64,000 nt of DNA from Asparagopsis taxiformis (taxonomy: Eukaryota > Rhodophyta > Florideophyceae > Bonnemaisoniales > Bonnemaisoniaceae). The notes below the pieces were generated by a model. It worked only from the letters and a program-made list of their open reading frames with translations, ran no database searches and was not told the origin of the DNA. A program made the position numbers and the translations under genes. Shown here piece by piece: positions 8,077-17,686 of the stretch. Position 1 is the first letter of the stretch. Each line of letters begins with the position of its first letter. The DNA lies in NCBI GenBank assembly GCA_030407315.1, contig JALQPE010002041.1:62001-126000 (forward strand). The letters run 5' to 3'.

Positions 8077-11000
8077 ATGGTCGCTTCGACAAAAGCAGAG
8101 AGGCTCAAGCCGCCCGTTTTTCACGAAGTGGAAGTCCTGCGCGGTTGGCGCATTCTGCAACAGCACCTCGCAATTTCCGTCTCGCTGGCAAACGCGACCA
8201 TTTCTGGCACCGCTACTTTTCAAATCACAGCGCTTAATCATCACTTTGTCAACGTTTCCCTCAATCTGCGTAGATGCCGAGTCCGTGCGTGTAAGATCAG
8301 TGGACAGCCCGCCCCGTTCAGATTGGTCAGTCCACTCGATGATCGCGAGCTGCTTGATGTAGTCTCTTCTAACCGTTCGCATCAGCGCGTGGCTGATGTG
8401 GAACATAGCATGGCTCTTCGAGAAGATGCTGCATCCATGCACGCAGAGCTCGTCATCGACCTTCCAGCTAACATCTCTGCCGACATAATTGAAGAGTTGA
8501 AAGAAGCCTTTCAAAAGTCTTCAAAGAATGATTCCAAACCCGACGCTAAACCTGATGAAGAATACGACGAGCTCCCCCCTGATGCGATTCCCGCCGTCCC
8601 TCTTGATGCCCTCCCGCGACTATCTCTTACTGTAGAATACGAAGTCTTAGACCATACCGCCAGCGGCGTGCACTACGGACACCCATCTTCATCTAAACCT
8701 CTTTTCGACCCTACTTACATGCTCACTGACGGCCGTTATGGTATGGCGCGCTCATGGATGCCCTGTGTGGATTCTATGTTATGGTGCGACCGCTATTTGT
8801 TCGACTTTGACATAACAGTCAAATCAGACTTGACAGTAATTGCTTCAGGTGAGCTGCAAGAAACGCGCTTGATACAACCTTCGCAATCGTCGATGGCCAA
8901 CGACAATGACGAGCTCAAACTTTTTAAGTATCGATCACATGCGCCATCACACGCTTCAGAAATTGTGCTAGTAGTCGGACCATTCATACCACTCCCAGAC
9001 CCCTCTCTGCCCAATACCGTCACTCACTTTTGTCTTCCCGGCCGCGTGCACGAGCTTGTACATACTGGCCCACCACTTTTCGCAAAGGCATTGGCTTTCT
9101 GCCGGGACTACTTTGGCGCCGACCCGCCATGCAGCTCTTTCAAACAAATATTCGTCGGCTCTCTTGGTATGCGTGCGGACAGCACGATTGCAGGTGCAGG
9201 TGGCTTAGTTGTACATTCTGGAGATTTTCTTCACACGGCACGTTGTATAGATGAAGGCCTTGCAGCAAGAGAAGCTATCATGATCGGGTTAGTCACCTCG
9301 TACTTTGGGCGATTTCTGAGACCTAGATCAGCAGAAGACGACTGGCTCATCACTGGGCTGGCGGCGCATGTGGCTGCGCTGGGCTTGCAAGCAATTTTGG
9401 GTCGCAATTGGTATCGCTTCCGTATCCTGGATCTCATGGATGAGTTGCGTTTTGAAGCCTCTTGCGATTTGTCAGATATCAAGATAAATCGAGTTACTGA
9501 TGCTACTGTAGATTCCGTGCGTCGAAGATCCCATATCATTGTGTACATGATTGAGAGACGAATTGGCAACGACGTCATGAAGAGGGCTCTCCGCGACATT
9601 GTCGCCGAAGGTAGAAGTGTCACTATTGCGACTGTTGCAATTCTTGAGACTGCATTGTCCAAAGCAAGTCTGTTCACGCAGTCACTGTTAGAACCGAAGG
9701 AAACTTGGCAGAGCTGTAACGCATCATCTCGAGTGCTTAGAGACTTGAATGGTGGTAGCCATCTACAGAATAGTGGTGGTGGTGTTGTTTCAAGCGGTTT
9801 TGATGAAGCGCTTCAGGGTGTCAGCGTTGGACCCTTCTTAAAGCGTTTGAGGGCAATCTGTGGTACAGATCTGAGAAGTCTGGTGAGGCTCTGGGCAGCA
9901 TCTCCTGGAATTCCTCGTTTGCAAATAGGTTACCAGTACAATCCGCGCCGCCACACGATTGAATTTGTCATGAAACAAGAAGCAGTGGAGAAGGGAGCGC
10001 GTTTTAACGGTCGCCAGGGATTGCCATTCACTGGTACTATTAATGTGCGTGTTATGGAAATAGAAGGAGCGTCAGACCATTCAGTTGAAGTCCGAGACCA
10101 TATATTTGTGACCGAATTACCTTGTCATTCACGACGTGCTAAGCACAAGTCTGCAGCGCAAGCAGAAAAAGAATTCAATGAGAACCCCGCACGTGCATCC
10201 CCGGTCTTGTGGGTTCGCGTCGACCCGGAACAGGAGTGGTGCAAAGATGTTCACTTTAACCAAAGCGAAGACTCGTGGATGGCACTGCTGAAGGGAGAGC
10301 GTGACGCGCTGGGGCAATTTGAGGCGTGTCGAGGGTTGGCAGAATCAAGTTCTGAAATGGGGGGTAAAGCATTGCTTTCAATTCTGGAAGACAATCAAAT
10401 CTATTGGAGAGTGCGAGCCGAATGTGCAAAGGTTTTGGCGCAGTGTACTGGAGGATTACCTCTCCTCCTCCAGTACTTTCGCTCATGTTATACTGACAAC
10501 AAAGAGAGCAATAGTGGAATTGTTCGGCTGAACAACTTTTCCAACTTTGCTGACTATTTTGTGAAACGCGCCATGATAAAAGCGCTTATCAGCGCTCACA
10601 TACCAGGAAGCCGCTCTGCTAGCAATCCACAAGGCTCCATTCCACTTGAAGCAACCGAGTTTCTCTCGCATATTTTAGGGGGGAATGACAACGCCGGCAA
10701 CGATTTTGATGATGATCACTACGTCGTAGATTTATTACAAACAGCAGCGGAACTTGGGGTGCGCTGTGTGGACGATAAAAATCATATGGGGAAGAAGGAC
10801 GGCGGAATTTCTACGACAGATTCGATTGTGAAACAGCTTGAACGCTACCGGTCAATAGAGCAGTTAATCCCGGGCAGATCAGGGCTGACCGTATCTGCGA
10901 CTGTTAATGCCCTGTCGAGTATCGAAGTCGCTAAATTGCGGTCGCAAGACATGCGAGAACGTGGAGCTATTTCACGAAAGATCATGATGGGTGAGTTTAC

Positions 11001-12438
11001 TCCAAATTCCGTTCTTGTAAGACTTGTTCATGATTTGTCGCATTGGCGGTATTCATTGGACACTCGAGTATCGGTCATGATGAGCTTTGCAGAGATATAC
11101 GGTGGAGATTTAGACGTTACCCTGTGGTTGCTGACTCGTGTCGACAGCACAAGCCTGGGTCAAGATATCCAGGATTGCTATCTGAAAGCCCTAGCGCAAC
11201 ATGAAGGACGGCAGGAGACGGAACATTGGTTCACAGAATCTGCAACCCTTAGATACAAGCTTCTGGATGCTCTTTCGTCTTCAGCATCATCGAAGAAATG
11301 GTACGGCCAGACGTCACCGCTACTACTCGCTCTCAGACGACACACAAAACGTGCAATAGATGTTTGCATTCGTGTATTGCGATTATCTGTCAGTGATTCA
11401 GATCCGAGAGTTCGAGCATCTGCGATGCGGTTTGCAAAAATTGTTTGGGGAATAGGAGTGCCAGTGTGTTTGCTTAGCCAGAGCGCTTATGCGGATGCTA
11501 AACGACATGCATTTCGTCTTCGCGATCGTGCCCCAACAGAGATTGTACAACTGAAGACGAACGGCAATGTTACAGCACCGCAGTTATCTGTACCAGTGAA
11601 AGCACCAAAGCAAGGGAAACTTGGAAAATCTAGCAAGCTGGTGAAAATACCGGATTCTGCTCCCGTTGAGCCAGTTGCAAGCAGTGAGAAGGTCTCTAAG
11701 AAGAGGTTCTCAATTCCACGAAGTCAAGTGAATGTGGGTGCGCCCGTGCTGAAACCACCAAAGCCTTTGGCAAATGGGACCAAGATTGTAAATGAAGCCC
11801 CCATCAATGTAGATGAACCGCAGCGGCCAAAGAAGGCACGGGAGGGAGGATTACTGCTACGGTCGGTACCACCGCCCGTTGGAAAAGTAAAACCGGCTGT
11901 TATAGAACTGGACAAGGAAACACCTCCTTTGAAGTTACAGGTGCCGCGAAGTGTGCAAACAAGCATTCCAAAGTCTCGACCTGCTCCTGTGGTTAAATTC
12001 GCTTGGGAACCTCTGGACAATGAAGACTTGGAATTCCTGAAGAAGGCAAGGGAAATTGAGAAGGCGCAAAGTGCAAAAACGTGGAAAGAAGGACAGCGTG
12101 AAAGTAGAAATGGCGGTACAGCGGAGGAAGTGGTTGTTGTTCCACAGGATAAGTCAGAAAATGCTGGGAGAGAAATGGATGGAGAACACAAGAAGAAGAA
12201 GAAGAAAAAGAAGAAAAGACATTTGGAAGGCGAGGATGGACTTAAAAAGAAGAAGAAAAAGAAGAAGAAGCGCGAGGACGGGCAAAAATATGCAGAGGTC
12301 GAACCGGATTATGACGACGGACTTGGTGATTTCGACAACGGATCATCGTCACTGGCCGGTGGCGCCTCTGCGAATGGTGAAAGGAAGATTGGGAAGTTCA
12401 GAATCAAACTATCTTCCGTAGCTCCTCCCGCTCCATAG
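8077..12438 (+). CDS. TAF2: Transcription initiation factor TFIID subunit TAF2
   Basis: 1453 residues from the ATG at 8077 (MVASTKAERLKPP); the frame is also open from 7651, but residues before 8077 resemble a leader. The first ~650 residues are an inactive M1-aminopeptidase-like region: EVEVLRGWRILQQHLAISV at the start, the YGMARSWMPCVDSMLWCDRY segment, and the loop carrying GMRADSTIAGAGGLVVHSG. The region where an M1 peptidase carries HEXXH reads EAIMIGLVTSYFGRFL, so no zinc site is present, as in other TAF2 proteins. A long helical-repeat middle follows. The C-terminus is lysine-rich, with two runs of 8-9 lysines (around residues 1375-1410) and a last basic strand. TAF2 contacts Initiator DNA in TFIID. 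Single exon, unusually long for this window. The call is firm. Confidence 0.9.
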   Translation: MVASTKAERLKPPVFHEVEVLRGWRILQQHLAISVSLANATISGTATFQITALNHHFVNVSLNLRRCRVRACKISGQPAPFRLVSPLDDRELLDVVSSNRSHQRVADVEHSMALREDAASMHAELVIDLPANISADIIEELKEAFQKSSKNDSKPDAKPDEEYDELPPDAIPAVPLDALPRLSLTVEYEVLDHTASGVHYGHPSSSKPLFDPTYMLTDGRYGMARSWMPCVDSMLWCDRYLFDFDITVKSDLTVIASGELQETRLIQPSQSSMANDNDELKLFKYRSHAPSHASEIVLVVGPFIPLPDPSLPNTVTHFCLPGRVHELVHTGPPLFAKALAFCRDYFGADPPCSSFKQIFVGSLGMRADSTIAGAGGLVVHSGDFLHTARCIDEGLAAREAIMIGLVTSYFGRFLRPRSAEDDWLITGLAAHVAALGLQAILGRNWYRFRILDLMDELRFEASCDLSDIKINRVTDATVDSVRRRSHIIVYMIERRIGNDVMKRALRDIVAEGRSVTIATVAILETALSKASLFTQSLLEPKETWQSCNASSRVLRDLNGGSHLQNSGGGVVSSGFDEALQGVSVGPFLKRLRAICGTDLRSLVRLWAASPGIPRLQIGYQYNPRRHTIEFVMKQEAVEKGARFNGRQGLPFTGTINVRVMEIEGASDHSVEVRDHIFVTELPCHSRRAKHKSAAQAEKEFNENPARASPVLWVRVDPEQEWCKDVHFNQSEDSWMALLKGERDALGQFEACRGLAESSSEMGGKALLSILEDNQIYWRVRAECAKVLAQCTGGLPLLLQYFRSCYTDNKESNSGIVRLNNFSNFADYFVKRAMIKALISAHIPGSRSASNPQGSIPLEATEFLSHILGGNDNAGNDFDDDHYVVDLLQTAAELGVRCVDDKNHMGKKDGGISTTDSIVKQLERYRSIEQLIPGRSGLTVSATVNALSSIEVAKLRSQDMRERGAISRKIMMGEFTPNSVLVRLVHDLSHWRYSLDTRVSVMMSFAEIYGGDLDVTLWLLTRVDSTSLGQDIQDCYLKALAQHEGRQETEHWFTESATLRYKLLDALSSSASSKKWYGQTSPLLLALRRHTKRAIDVCIRVLRLSVSDSDPRVRASAMRFAKIVWGIGVPVCLLSQSAYADAKRHAFRLRDRAPTEIVQLKTNGNVTAPQLSVPVKAPKQGKLGKSSKLVKIPDSAPVEPVASSEKVSKKRFSIPRSQVNVGAPVLKPPKPLANGTKIVNEAPINVDEPQRPKKAREGGLLLRSVPPPVGKVKPAVIELDKETPPLKLQVPRSVQTSIPKSRPAPVVKFAWEPLDNEDLEFLKKAREIEKAQSAKTWKEGQRESRNGGTAEEVVVVPQDKSENAGREMDGEHKKKKKKKKKRHLEGEDGLKKKKKKKKKREDGQKYAEVEPDYDDGLGDFDNGSSSLAGGASANGERKIGKFRIKLSSVAPPAP

Positions 12439-12816
12439 GCTCACTGTAGCAATTGTAAAGCACGGTTTCAATCCGTGAAAGTGTACAGTTTATAAATGTA
12501 AATCGACCGCAGCCTTGAGTTTGTCCTGTAGTGAATTGTCAAACTCGGAGTGCTTGTGATCACACAGTGTCGCGTTGTTTTCGGAGTAATGACATGCTGG
12601 AGTGTGACTATTGGTCCAGGAGTATTAAAGACCTGATCGCAAAGTGATGTCGGACAGGGATAGGGGGCAATCTGGCAAATCACTGCCTTGTCTTTAAAAA
12701 CTCCACTGCTGCTATGTGTTAGAATACCTACTTCCCAAGTGACAGGCTATCAAAATAAATTCGAATGGCATAATTTCCAGCCGAGCAACTTGCTCCGCTC
12801 ACCGACCCACGCCAAT
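12439..12816. other. Intergenic, TAF2 to LYR gene
   Basis: 378 bases. TAF2's 3' region includes AATTGTAAAG about 15 nt after the stop, similar to TGTAA polyadenylation signals of algae. No gene is visible. Confidence 0.35.
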
Positions 12817-13160
12817 ATGACATCATCAGAGCAAGTACTACGTCTGTACCGCGGACTGCTACGAGCTGTCCAACACTACCCGAGCAGTAGAAAGGATAAG
12901 ATAGCTACAGCCATCAAACAAGGTAAGCTGATCCGATCGCTATGACTATTTCGTCCAATCGACAGTTTCACTACTGCCAGCATGCTAACACTCGCGAGAT
13001 TTCGTCCGCACACGCAGATTTCAGGGAGAACAAGCATTTGAGCGGCGAAAAACTGGAAAAAGCACTATGGTTGGGACAGATGGAACTGCAACGTTTGCAC
13101 ACCTGGATGCCGGCCGGCAAGGACATGGCGGCTGGTAAAGACGTCGATGTCAAATTGTAG
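12817..13160 (+). CDS. LYR-motif (Complex1_LYR) mitochondrial assembly protein
   Basis: Two exons, 12817-12922 and 13018-13160, giving 82 residues. The intron (12923-13017, 95 nt) has GTAAGC, an internal GCTAACA branch-like site and a CGCAG acceptor; joining restores AAA CAA G|AT TTC. The protein opens MTSSEQVLRLYRGLLRAV, with the LYR tripeptide at residues 10-12, followed by a Phe-Arg pair (DFRENKHL) about 25 residues on and a final helix (LWLGQMELQRLHTW). This is the minimal layout of the LYRM family, which binds mitochondrial acyl carrier protein and helps Fe-S cluster insertion or assembly of respiratory complexes. Which LYRM member it is cannot be settled here; the short length and the FRENK box recall LYRM5/ETFRF1-like and complex II or III assembly members. 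SDHA lies 7 kb away but no operon logic applies. Confidence 0.75.
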
Positions 13161-13350
13161 CGCGGCGTAATAGACGAGGTAAAACAGCGAGTTTGATAGA
13201 AAGCAGATAGGCTATGCTGCCAGCAATGTCGATTAGAAGCGCGTTGATTGAATTCATTCAGGCAACTGTAATGCGACGCCCTGGCATGGCGCAGTGAAAT
13301 TCATTTGCATGTCAAGTTGTCCAAGTCGTATTGGCAAGTAGTGCACAAAG

Positions 13351-13731
13351 ATGCCTCTACATAACGGTGCGCAGATACGACAACGACCGGCAACACATGT
13401 AACTGCATCCACATCTGAGCGGCGAGATTTCGAAATGACCGCCTCGCAACCGTCGACCATGGGCACATTTCGTGCGATTACATTATGTGTCAGTCTACTC
13501 GGCGTGCTGACGTTTTCAATTTTGGCCATATCATTCCGCTCCCGATACGCTTTCTTCGGCTTCCATGGCAACATGGAGGAGGCGTCGCAGTCGTGCTGGG
13601 AGACCGTGTTTCTCTTTACGGTTACCGCTATCCTCAGCGCATTTCCGTCAATTACGAGTGGTATCTCGAGGAGATTCAAGGCGTATACGCTGGACAAAAA
13701 GCATAAATTGCCGGGAGCGTACAGGAGGTAA
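13351..13731 (+). CDS. Possible small two-span membrane protein
   Basis: 126-codon frame; the start could be the ATG at 13351 or MTASQPS or MGTFRA further in. It contains two hydrophobic stretches, ITLCVSLLGVLTFSILAISF and VFLFTVTAILSAFPSI, separated by a charged loop, and a basic end (SRRFKAYTLDKKHK). I do not recognise a family. A second hydrophobic piece (IYLLGVILYIERRLGNL) lies just downstream at 13797-13847 in another frame and could be joined by a 68-nt intron from GTAACA at 13728 to an AG at 13795, but that donor and the purine-rich 3' end are poor. Treat as a weak candidate. Confidence 0.35.
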   Translation: MPLHNGAQIRQRPATHVTASTSERRDFEMTASQPSTMGTFRAITLCVSLLGVLTFSILAISFRSRYAFFGFHGNMEEASQSCWETVFLFTVTAILSAFPSITSGISRRFKAYTLDKKHKLPGAYRR

Positions 13732-13986
13732 CAGTTTTGATGGCGTGATTGTTGTGCGTGCTCGCTGCCTATTTGCCGGAAGAAGCGGCCGAGAGTATTT
13801 ACCTACTCGGCGTCATTTTGTACATAGAGCGCAGGTTGGGAAATTTGTCAAGTAGGTAGATGTCGACGTAAACCAACTGACTGTATAAAGCAATAACAGC
13901 ATGACATCTAGACCGTTTAGTTACCACAAACTAGAAACATGGAAGAGCAATGGAAAACTCTACACGCGCAACGTCACATTAGTAGT

Positions 13987-14873
13987 TTATTCATTTGCCT
14001 TGGCAGATCTGCGCTTAGAAAGAGAAGTCCTGCGGCTCTCGCGGGCCTCCTCATTGCGCTGCATGATGAGCTTTTGATAGGCGGCAGCTTCTTCACGCGA
14101 GCGGGCAATCTTGGCAATCTTAATTGCTTGCCTCCTCTTCTTACGATGGATGGATTGCGGAGTGACCAGACGCTGGATCTTGGGGGCCTTTGAGCGCGGC
14201 TTTGCGCCTTCCTTAGCGCCGTCCTTGACAGGAATTTCGCGCCGAATGACATACTTGCGCACGTCATCCTCCTTGGAGAGATTGAACAGTTTACGAATCT
14301 TGGACACACGCTTGGGACCCAGTCGACGCGGGATATTCCTATCGGTGAGGCCCTCGATCGGTTTGTCGCCGTTCTTCACCACCAACAAATGCAGCACGGA
14401 AATTTGGTGCGAAATGATGCAACCACGCACGCTCTTGCGTTTACGCTCACCCTTGCGCATGCCGTATCCACGGCACCCAGGGGTGTTTCTGTTCATGAGC
14501 AATCGAACGCGATTGGGCGTGAGAACACCCTGCTTCATGGCAAAGCCCTGCTTGTCCTGACCACCCATGATTCGGAAAATGTAGCCCTTGTAGTTTTCGT
14601 CGAGATCCTCGCCAATGATCTCTTGAGCAAGTCGCATGTCGTACAGATGGACAAGCTTCTTCTCATCGTCAATCTCGATGAGCTTTTGAGCTCCCGATTG
14701 AGGATCCGCAATGTTGAGCTGTTAGGGGAGAAAGGTCACAACGGGGAAGAGATGGTAAAGTTAATCTCAGAATGCGAATGGTGCAATGATGCCGCGAGCT
14801 ACGAATGACAGATTGGGATGCAATTTGTCACTGAGTAATGGGTGGAAACGAATCGAAGACAACTTACCTTCAT
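13987..14873 (-). CDS. RPS6: 40S ribosomal protein eS6 (RPS6)
   Basis: Two exons: the first codes only Met-Lys (14868-14873), the second runs from 14718 to 13987. The 149-nt intron has GTAAGT and ends CCCTAACAG. The spliced protein is 245 residues and starts MKLNIADPQSGAQKLIEIDD, which matches the conserved eS6 start; without splicing the first ATG would drop ~30 conserved residues. Diagnostic blocks are GGQDKQGFAMKQGVL, GERKRKSVRGCI, IPRRLGPKRVSKIRKLFNLS and KAPKIQRLVTP. The tail ends RRTSLSKRRSAK, so a possible phosphorylation cluster is short compared with animal S6. eS6 is a small-subunit protein and a target of growth signalling. An intron after the second codon is typical of ribosomal protein genes in intron-poor genomes. 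Confidence 0.95.
14719..14867 (-). other. RPS6 intron
   Basis: 149 nt, donor GTAAGT directly after ATGAAG, acceptor CCCCTAACAG. It is needed to recover the conserved eS6 N-terminus. Confidence 0.9.
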
Positions 14874-15432
14874 GGTTGAAGAGTTTCAACGTTGCGGTAA
14901 CTGGATGATTCGATTTGGATCCAAGGAGGTCGACACTGCGTTGATGAAGGCGCGACGGACGAAATTTGGGCAGTATGGCAAGCTGCCGATGCGTGGCCGT
15001 CCGAATAGTTCAAGTCAAAAAAACTAATAAAATTGGTATGTTAATTTGCGCATTAAATGGGCGACGGTCGGCGACGATAGACTTAGGGTTCACATTGGGC
15101 ATGAAGCAGCAATGTACACCGGTGTGGATGTGGTACCGGTGCCTGGCACTGATGCCGGTGTATGATGGGAGAGATCGAAGAAGATATTTAATCACGTGGG
15201 AGACAGCGATTGGTTGGAGACTGATAGGTTGCTACTCTGTTCCATTCCCAAACTATGAGACCGACTCGAACATTCCACCGCAATGATGGAAGCAACAAGC
15301 GGTAGCGAGACGCGCAGCGACCGACCAGCCGGCAGCAAGTTGATGGTTACAACTAACAAAGACACATGCATTGCAATTTATTGAATGGAACATGATGGGC
15401 CAACATACGCAAACTCACCATAAAAGCATTCA
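14874..15432. other. RPS6 upstream region
   Basis: 559 bases upstream of RPS6, up to the 3' end of the channel gene. It should contain the RPS6 promoter. I see no gene and no site I can name with confidence. Confidence 0.4.
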
Positions 15433-16305
15433 TTAGCCAACCTCGACCGTAAACTCCTTGCCAGTAGACTCCTGCATCGCTTTGACAAAGCTCGAAGCGA
15501 GCAGCGCAGATGGCACCGCAAAGATCGCAACAGCAACAACCGCAATTACACCGGCGATAACTTGTCCCATGGCAGAAAAGTCCGCCATGGGATACTCTCC
15601 AGTGAGCATGAGCAGTACCGGGAACAATGCCTGCGGAATGGACTGGAAATGGGTTCCAAGCTCGGGGTTATCCATTTCAACGAGATGCAGCGCGGTGGCA
15701 CTGAATATCCAAATGAGAACGGCGTAGAACGACGATGCGATGAGCAGTGTAGCATTTTCGGCGAGAACATCACCGAGCAGCGAGAAGGCCTGCAGATACT
15801 TGTCGGCTTTGAGCAAGCGAATGAGTCGGAAAACCCTGATAGCGGTGGTAAAGTCCGGCGTTTCACTACCCATAAGAATGAAGACCCAGTACGGAGCGAT
15901 GGACAGAAAATCCACGATAGCGAAGAAGGACACCGCATACTTTAATCGTCCGACAAAAGGGCCGGCCTGCACGTAGACAGGGTTCTCCACGCATGCCCAT
16001 ATGCGGAGGATGTATTCCAATGTGAAGATGACCACGGAGATGTTTTCGACAATTTCCAACTGATAGTCGTACTTTACACCGAATCGCAGACACTTGGATC
16101 CGAAACAGGCCGGTTCGACAACGAGCGTGCTGACGGCGAGAAGCACGACATTGGCGAAAATGATCGTGAGAATGATATACTCAAACGGCGAGTCGATAGT
16201 ACCCTCGACATTCTCGTAGGCGATGGCACGCGCGCGCTTCCAGAAGGACGGCGATTGTTGGTCGTCGGTCGTGGAGGGAAGTAATGGAGTTTCTTCGGTG
16301 TCCAT
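15433..16305 (-). CDS. Voltage-gated ion channel with non-canonical pore (TGEYP)
   Basis: 290 residues, single six-helix unit. S1 about 42-62, S2 88-104, S3 124-144, S4 152-170 with the charged ladder R157, R160, R163, K166 (IRVFRLIRLLKADK), S5 183-209, pore loop 222-240 and S6 247-272. The S4 and S4-S5 linker resemble Kv channels. The pore helix is PQALFPVLLMLTGEYPMADF; a potassium channel would have TVGYG or similar at this place, and bacterial sodium channels have TLESW. Here the filter core is TGEYP, with a glutamate in the position that sets cation selectivity in Na/Ca channels. Ion selectivity therefore cannot be read from family alone. The termini are short, with no cyclic-nucleotide or T1 domain. 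Presumed plasma or intracellular membrane. Confidence 0.85.
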   Translation of the reverse strand: MDTEETPLLPSTTDDQQSPSFWKRARAIAYENVEGTIDSPFEYIILTIIFANVVLLAVSTLVVEPACFGSKCLRFGVKYDYQLEIVENISVVIFTLEYILRIWACVENPVYVQAGPFVGRLKYAVSFFAIVDFLSIAPYWVFILMGSETPDFTTAIRVFRLIRLLKADKYLQAFSLLGDVLAENATLLIASSFYAVLIWIFSATALHLVEMDNPELGTHFQSIPQALFPVLLMLTGEYPMADFSAMGQVIAGVIAVVAVAIFAVPSALLASSFVKAMQESTGKEFTVEVG

Positions 16306-16524
16306 GACGGATGGGTGTGCGAGTAGAAAGCGGAGATTTGAGATGTGGGCGCAACACTCTAATGTGGCTTTTCAACACCGCAACGTATGCAAATGATACT
16401 GACATAATTCGTCAGGATGACAGACATGCATCCGATGGAATTATGTCTACGACTGTGGCCCGAATTATATTTACACAACTATCCAACATTGTACGTTTTT
16501 ACTCGGTACACACTGCCACGCGGC

Positions 16525-17250
16525 CTACCACAGCCGACTGACGTTGGGCAAGGGCGGTCTCGTCGCGTCGTAGGGAATGCGATACTCGCTCATCATCTCC
16601 GCGCTCGGTACCGCGCATACAACTTGATCGATTCTAAATCTTGTAATCGGCTGTCGATGACCCTGTCGTCGACGGTACCCCTTTCTCTTCTTAAACTTTG
16701 TCACCATAACCTTGGCACTTTTCGTCTGCTCCTCGATGGTAGCCACAACGCTCGCCTGTTTAATAAGCGGTCGCCCGAAAATCGACCAGTCCATCGTGCC
16801 GACAAGTAGAACGTCTTTGAAAACATGCTGCGAGTTAATTTCCCCTTCTATCCGGTTCGTGTAGAGTACATCGCCGGCCGTCACTTTGTATTGTGTACCA
16901 GAAGCGCCTATGACGGCAAATATTCCGCCGCCACCTCCCTCGTGCATCTTTCCACCAGACGTGATCTGATCCGTCGGGCCGTGCACAGCTAGAATAGCGT
17001 TTTCGCCCGTGATATGCCTGTAGTCTTTGCTGGAGTCGGCGATTTCATAGAGGCCGAATTTCGAGTCGTCTATGCCGGGTGGCAGACTGAAGCGCTGCAG
17101 TGTGTTACTGATTTCATAGTCGCTGGACGGAGGGTCCCCAGCAGCGGATGAAAAGCGTTTGATGCTCGCGACGTTGATGCTTGCGCGCAGTTGCTGTGCT
17201 GCAGCCACGCTGGTAATCGGTCTGCACAGAGTTGCCAATGATCTCAACAT
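16525..17250 (-). CDS. Mitochondrial ribosomal protein bL21m
   Basis: 241 residues. Residues 1-40 form a mitochondrial-type presequence (MLRSLATLCRPITSVAAAQ, then RASINVASIKRFSSAA with few acidic residues). The bL21 core is in the second half: FAVIGASGTQYKVTAGDVLYTNRIEGE, VLLVGTMDWSIFGRPLIKQASVVATI, then KVMVTKFKKRKGYRRRQGHRQPITRFRI, which is the L21 signature where the protein binds 23S-type rRNA. About 60 residues between presequence and core (SSDYEISNTLQRFSLPPG onward) have no bacterial counterpart. The presequence looks mitochondrial rather than plastid, so I call the mitochondrial form. Confidence 0.85.
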   Translation of the reverse strand: MLRSLATLCRPITSVAAAQQLRASINVASIKRFSSAAGDPPSSDYEISNTLQRFSLPPGIDDSKFGLYEIADSSKDYRHITGENAILAVHGPTDQITSGGKMHEGGGGGIFAVIGASGTQYKVTAGDVLYTNRIEGEINSQHVFKDVLLVGTMDWSIFGRPLIKQASVVATIEEQTKSAKVMVTKFKKRKGYRRRQGHRQPITRFRIDQVVCAVPSAEMMSEYRIPYDATRPPLPNVSRLW

Positions 17251-17686
17251 GACGCTATGTATCGGGTCGTGAGCAAACAGCAGCGGATCTACGCCGGCGA
17301 ATAGAACGCTAGAGCGGAATTTTGATATTTTATGACATTTTCAACAACTACCGTTTAAACTCGTAATAAAGTTGATGAAGACCGTTGGCAGCTGTGATTG
17401 GACTCCGACTGGCAACTTCCTTCGAGCACACATTTACTCAAAGGCGTACAGGCAACTGGCGGCATGGCACGCTGGAACATGTCTTGCTGCTTCCTTATAT
17501 TACTAGATTGATTGTAGGCAATGCAAAAGCGCTCCGTTCCAAATTTCCCATTCAACAAGCACGCTACGCTGAAACCGCTGCCTTACCAATCTCATAATAG
17601 ACACACGCTTGTCCTCAACTCAAATCACATCCCAAAACCCTGTGGATGTTCAAGTTTTCTGGCGAAAATAGAGAACGCGACTTCTC
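17251..17686. other. Intergenic, bL21m to GSK3
   Basis: 436 bases between the bL21m start and the GSK3 stop. It holds the bL21m promoter and GSK3 3' end; nothing else is visible. Confidence 0.4.
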
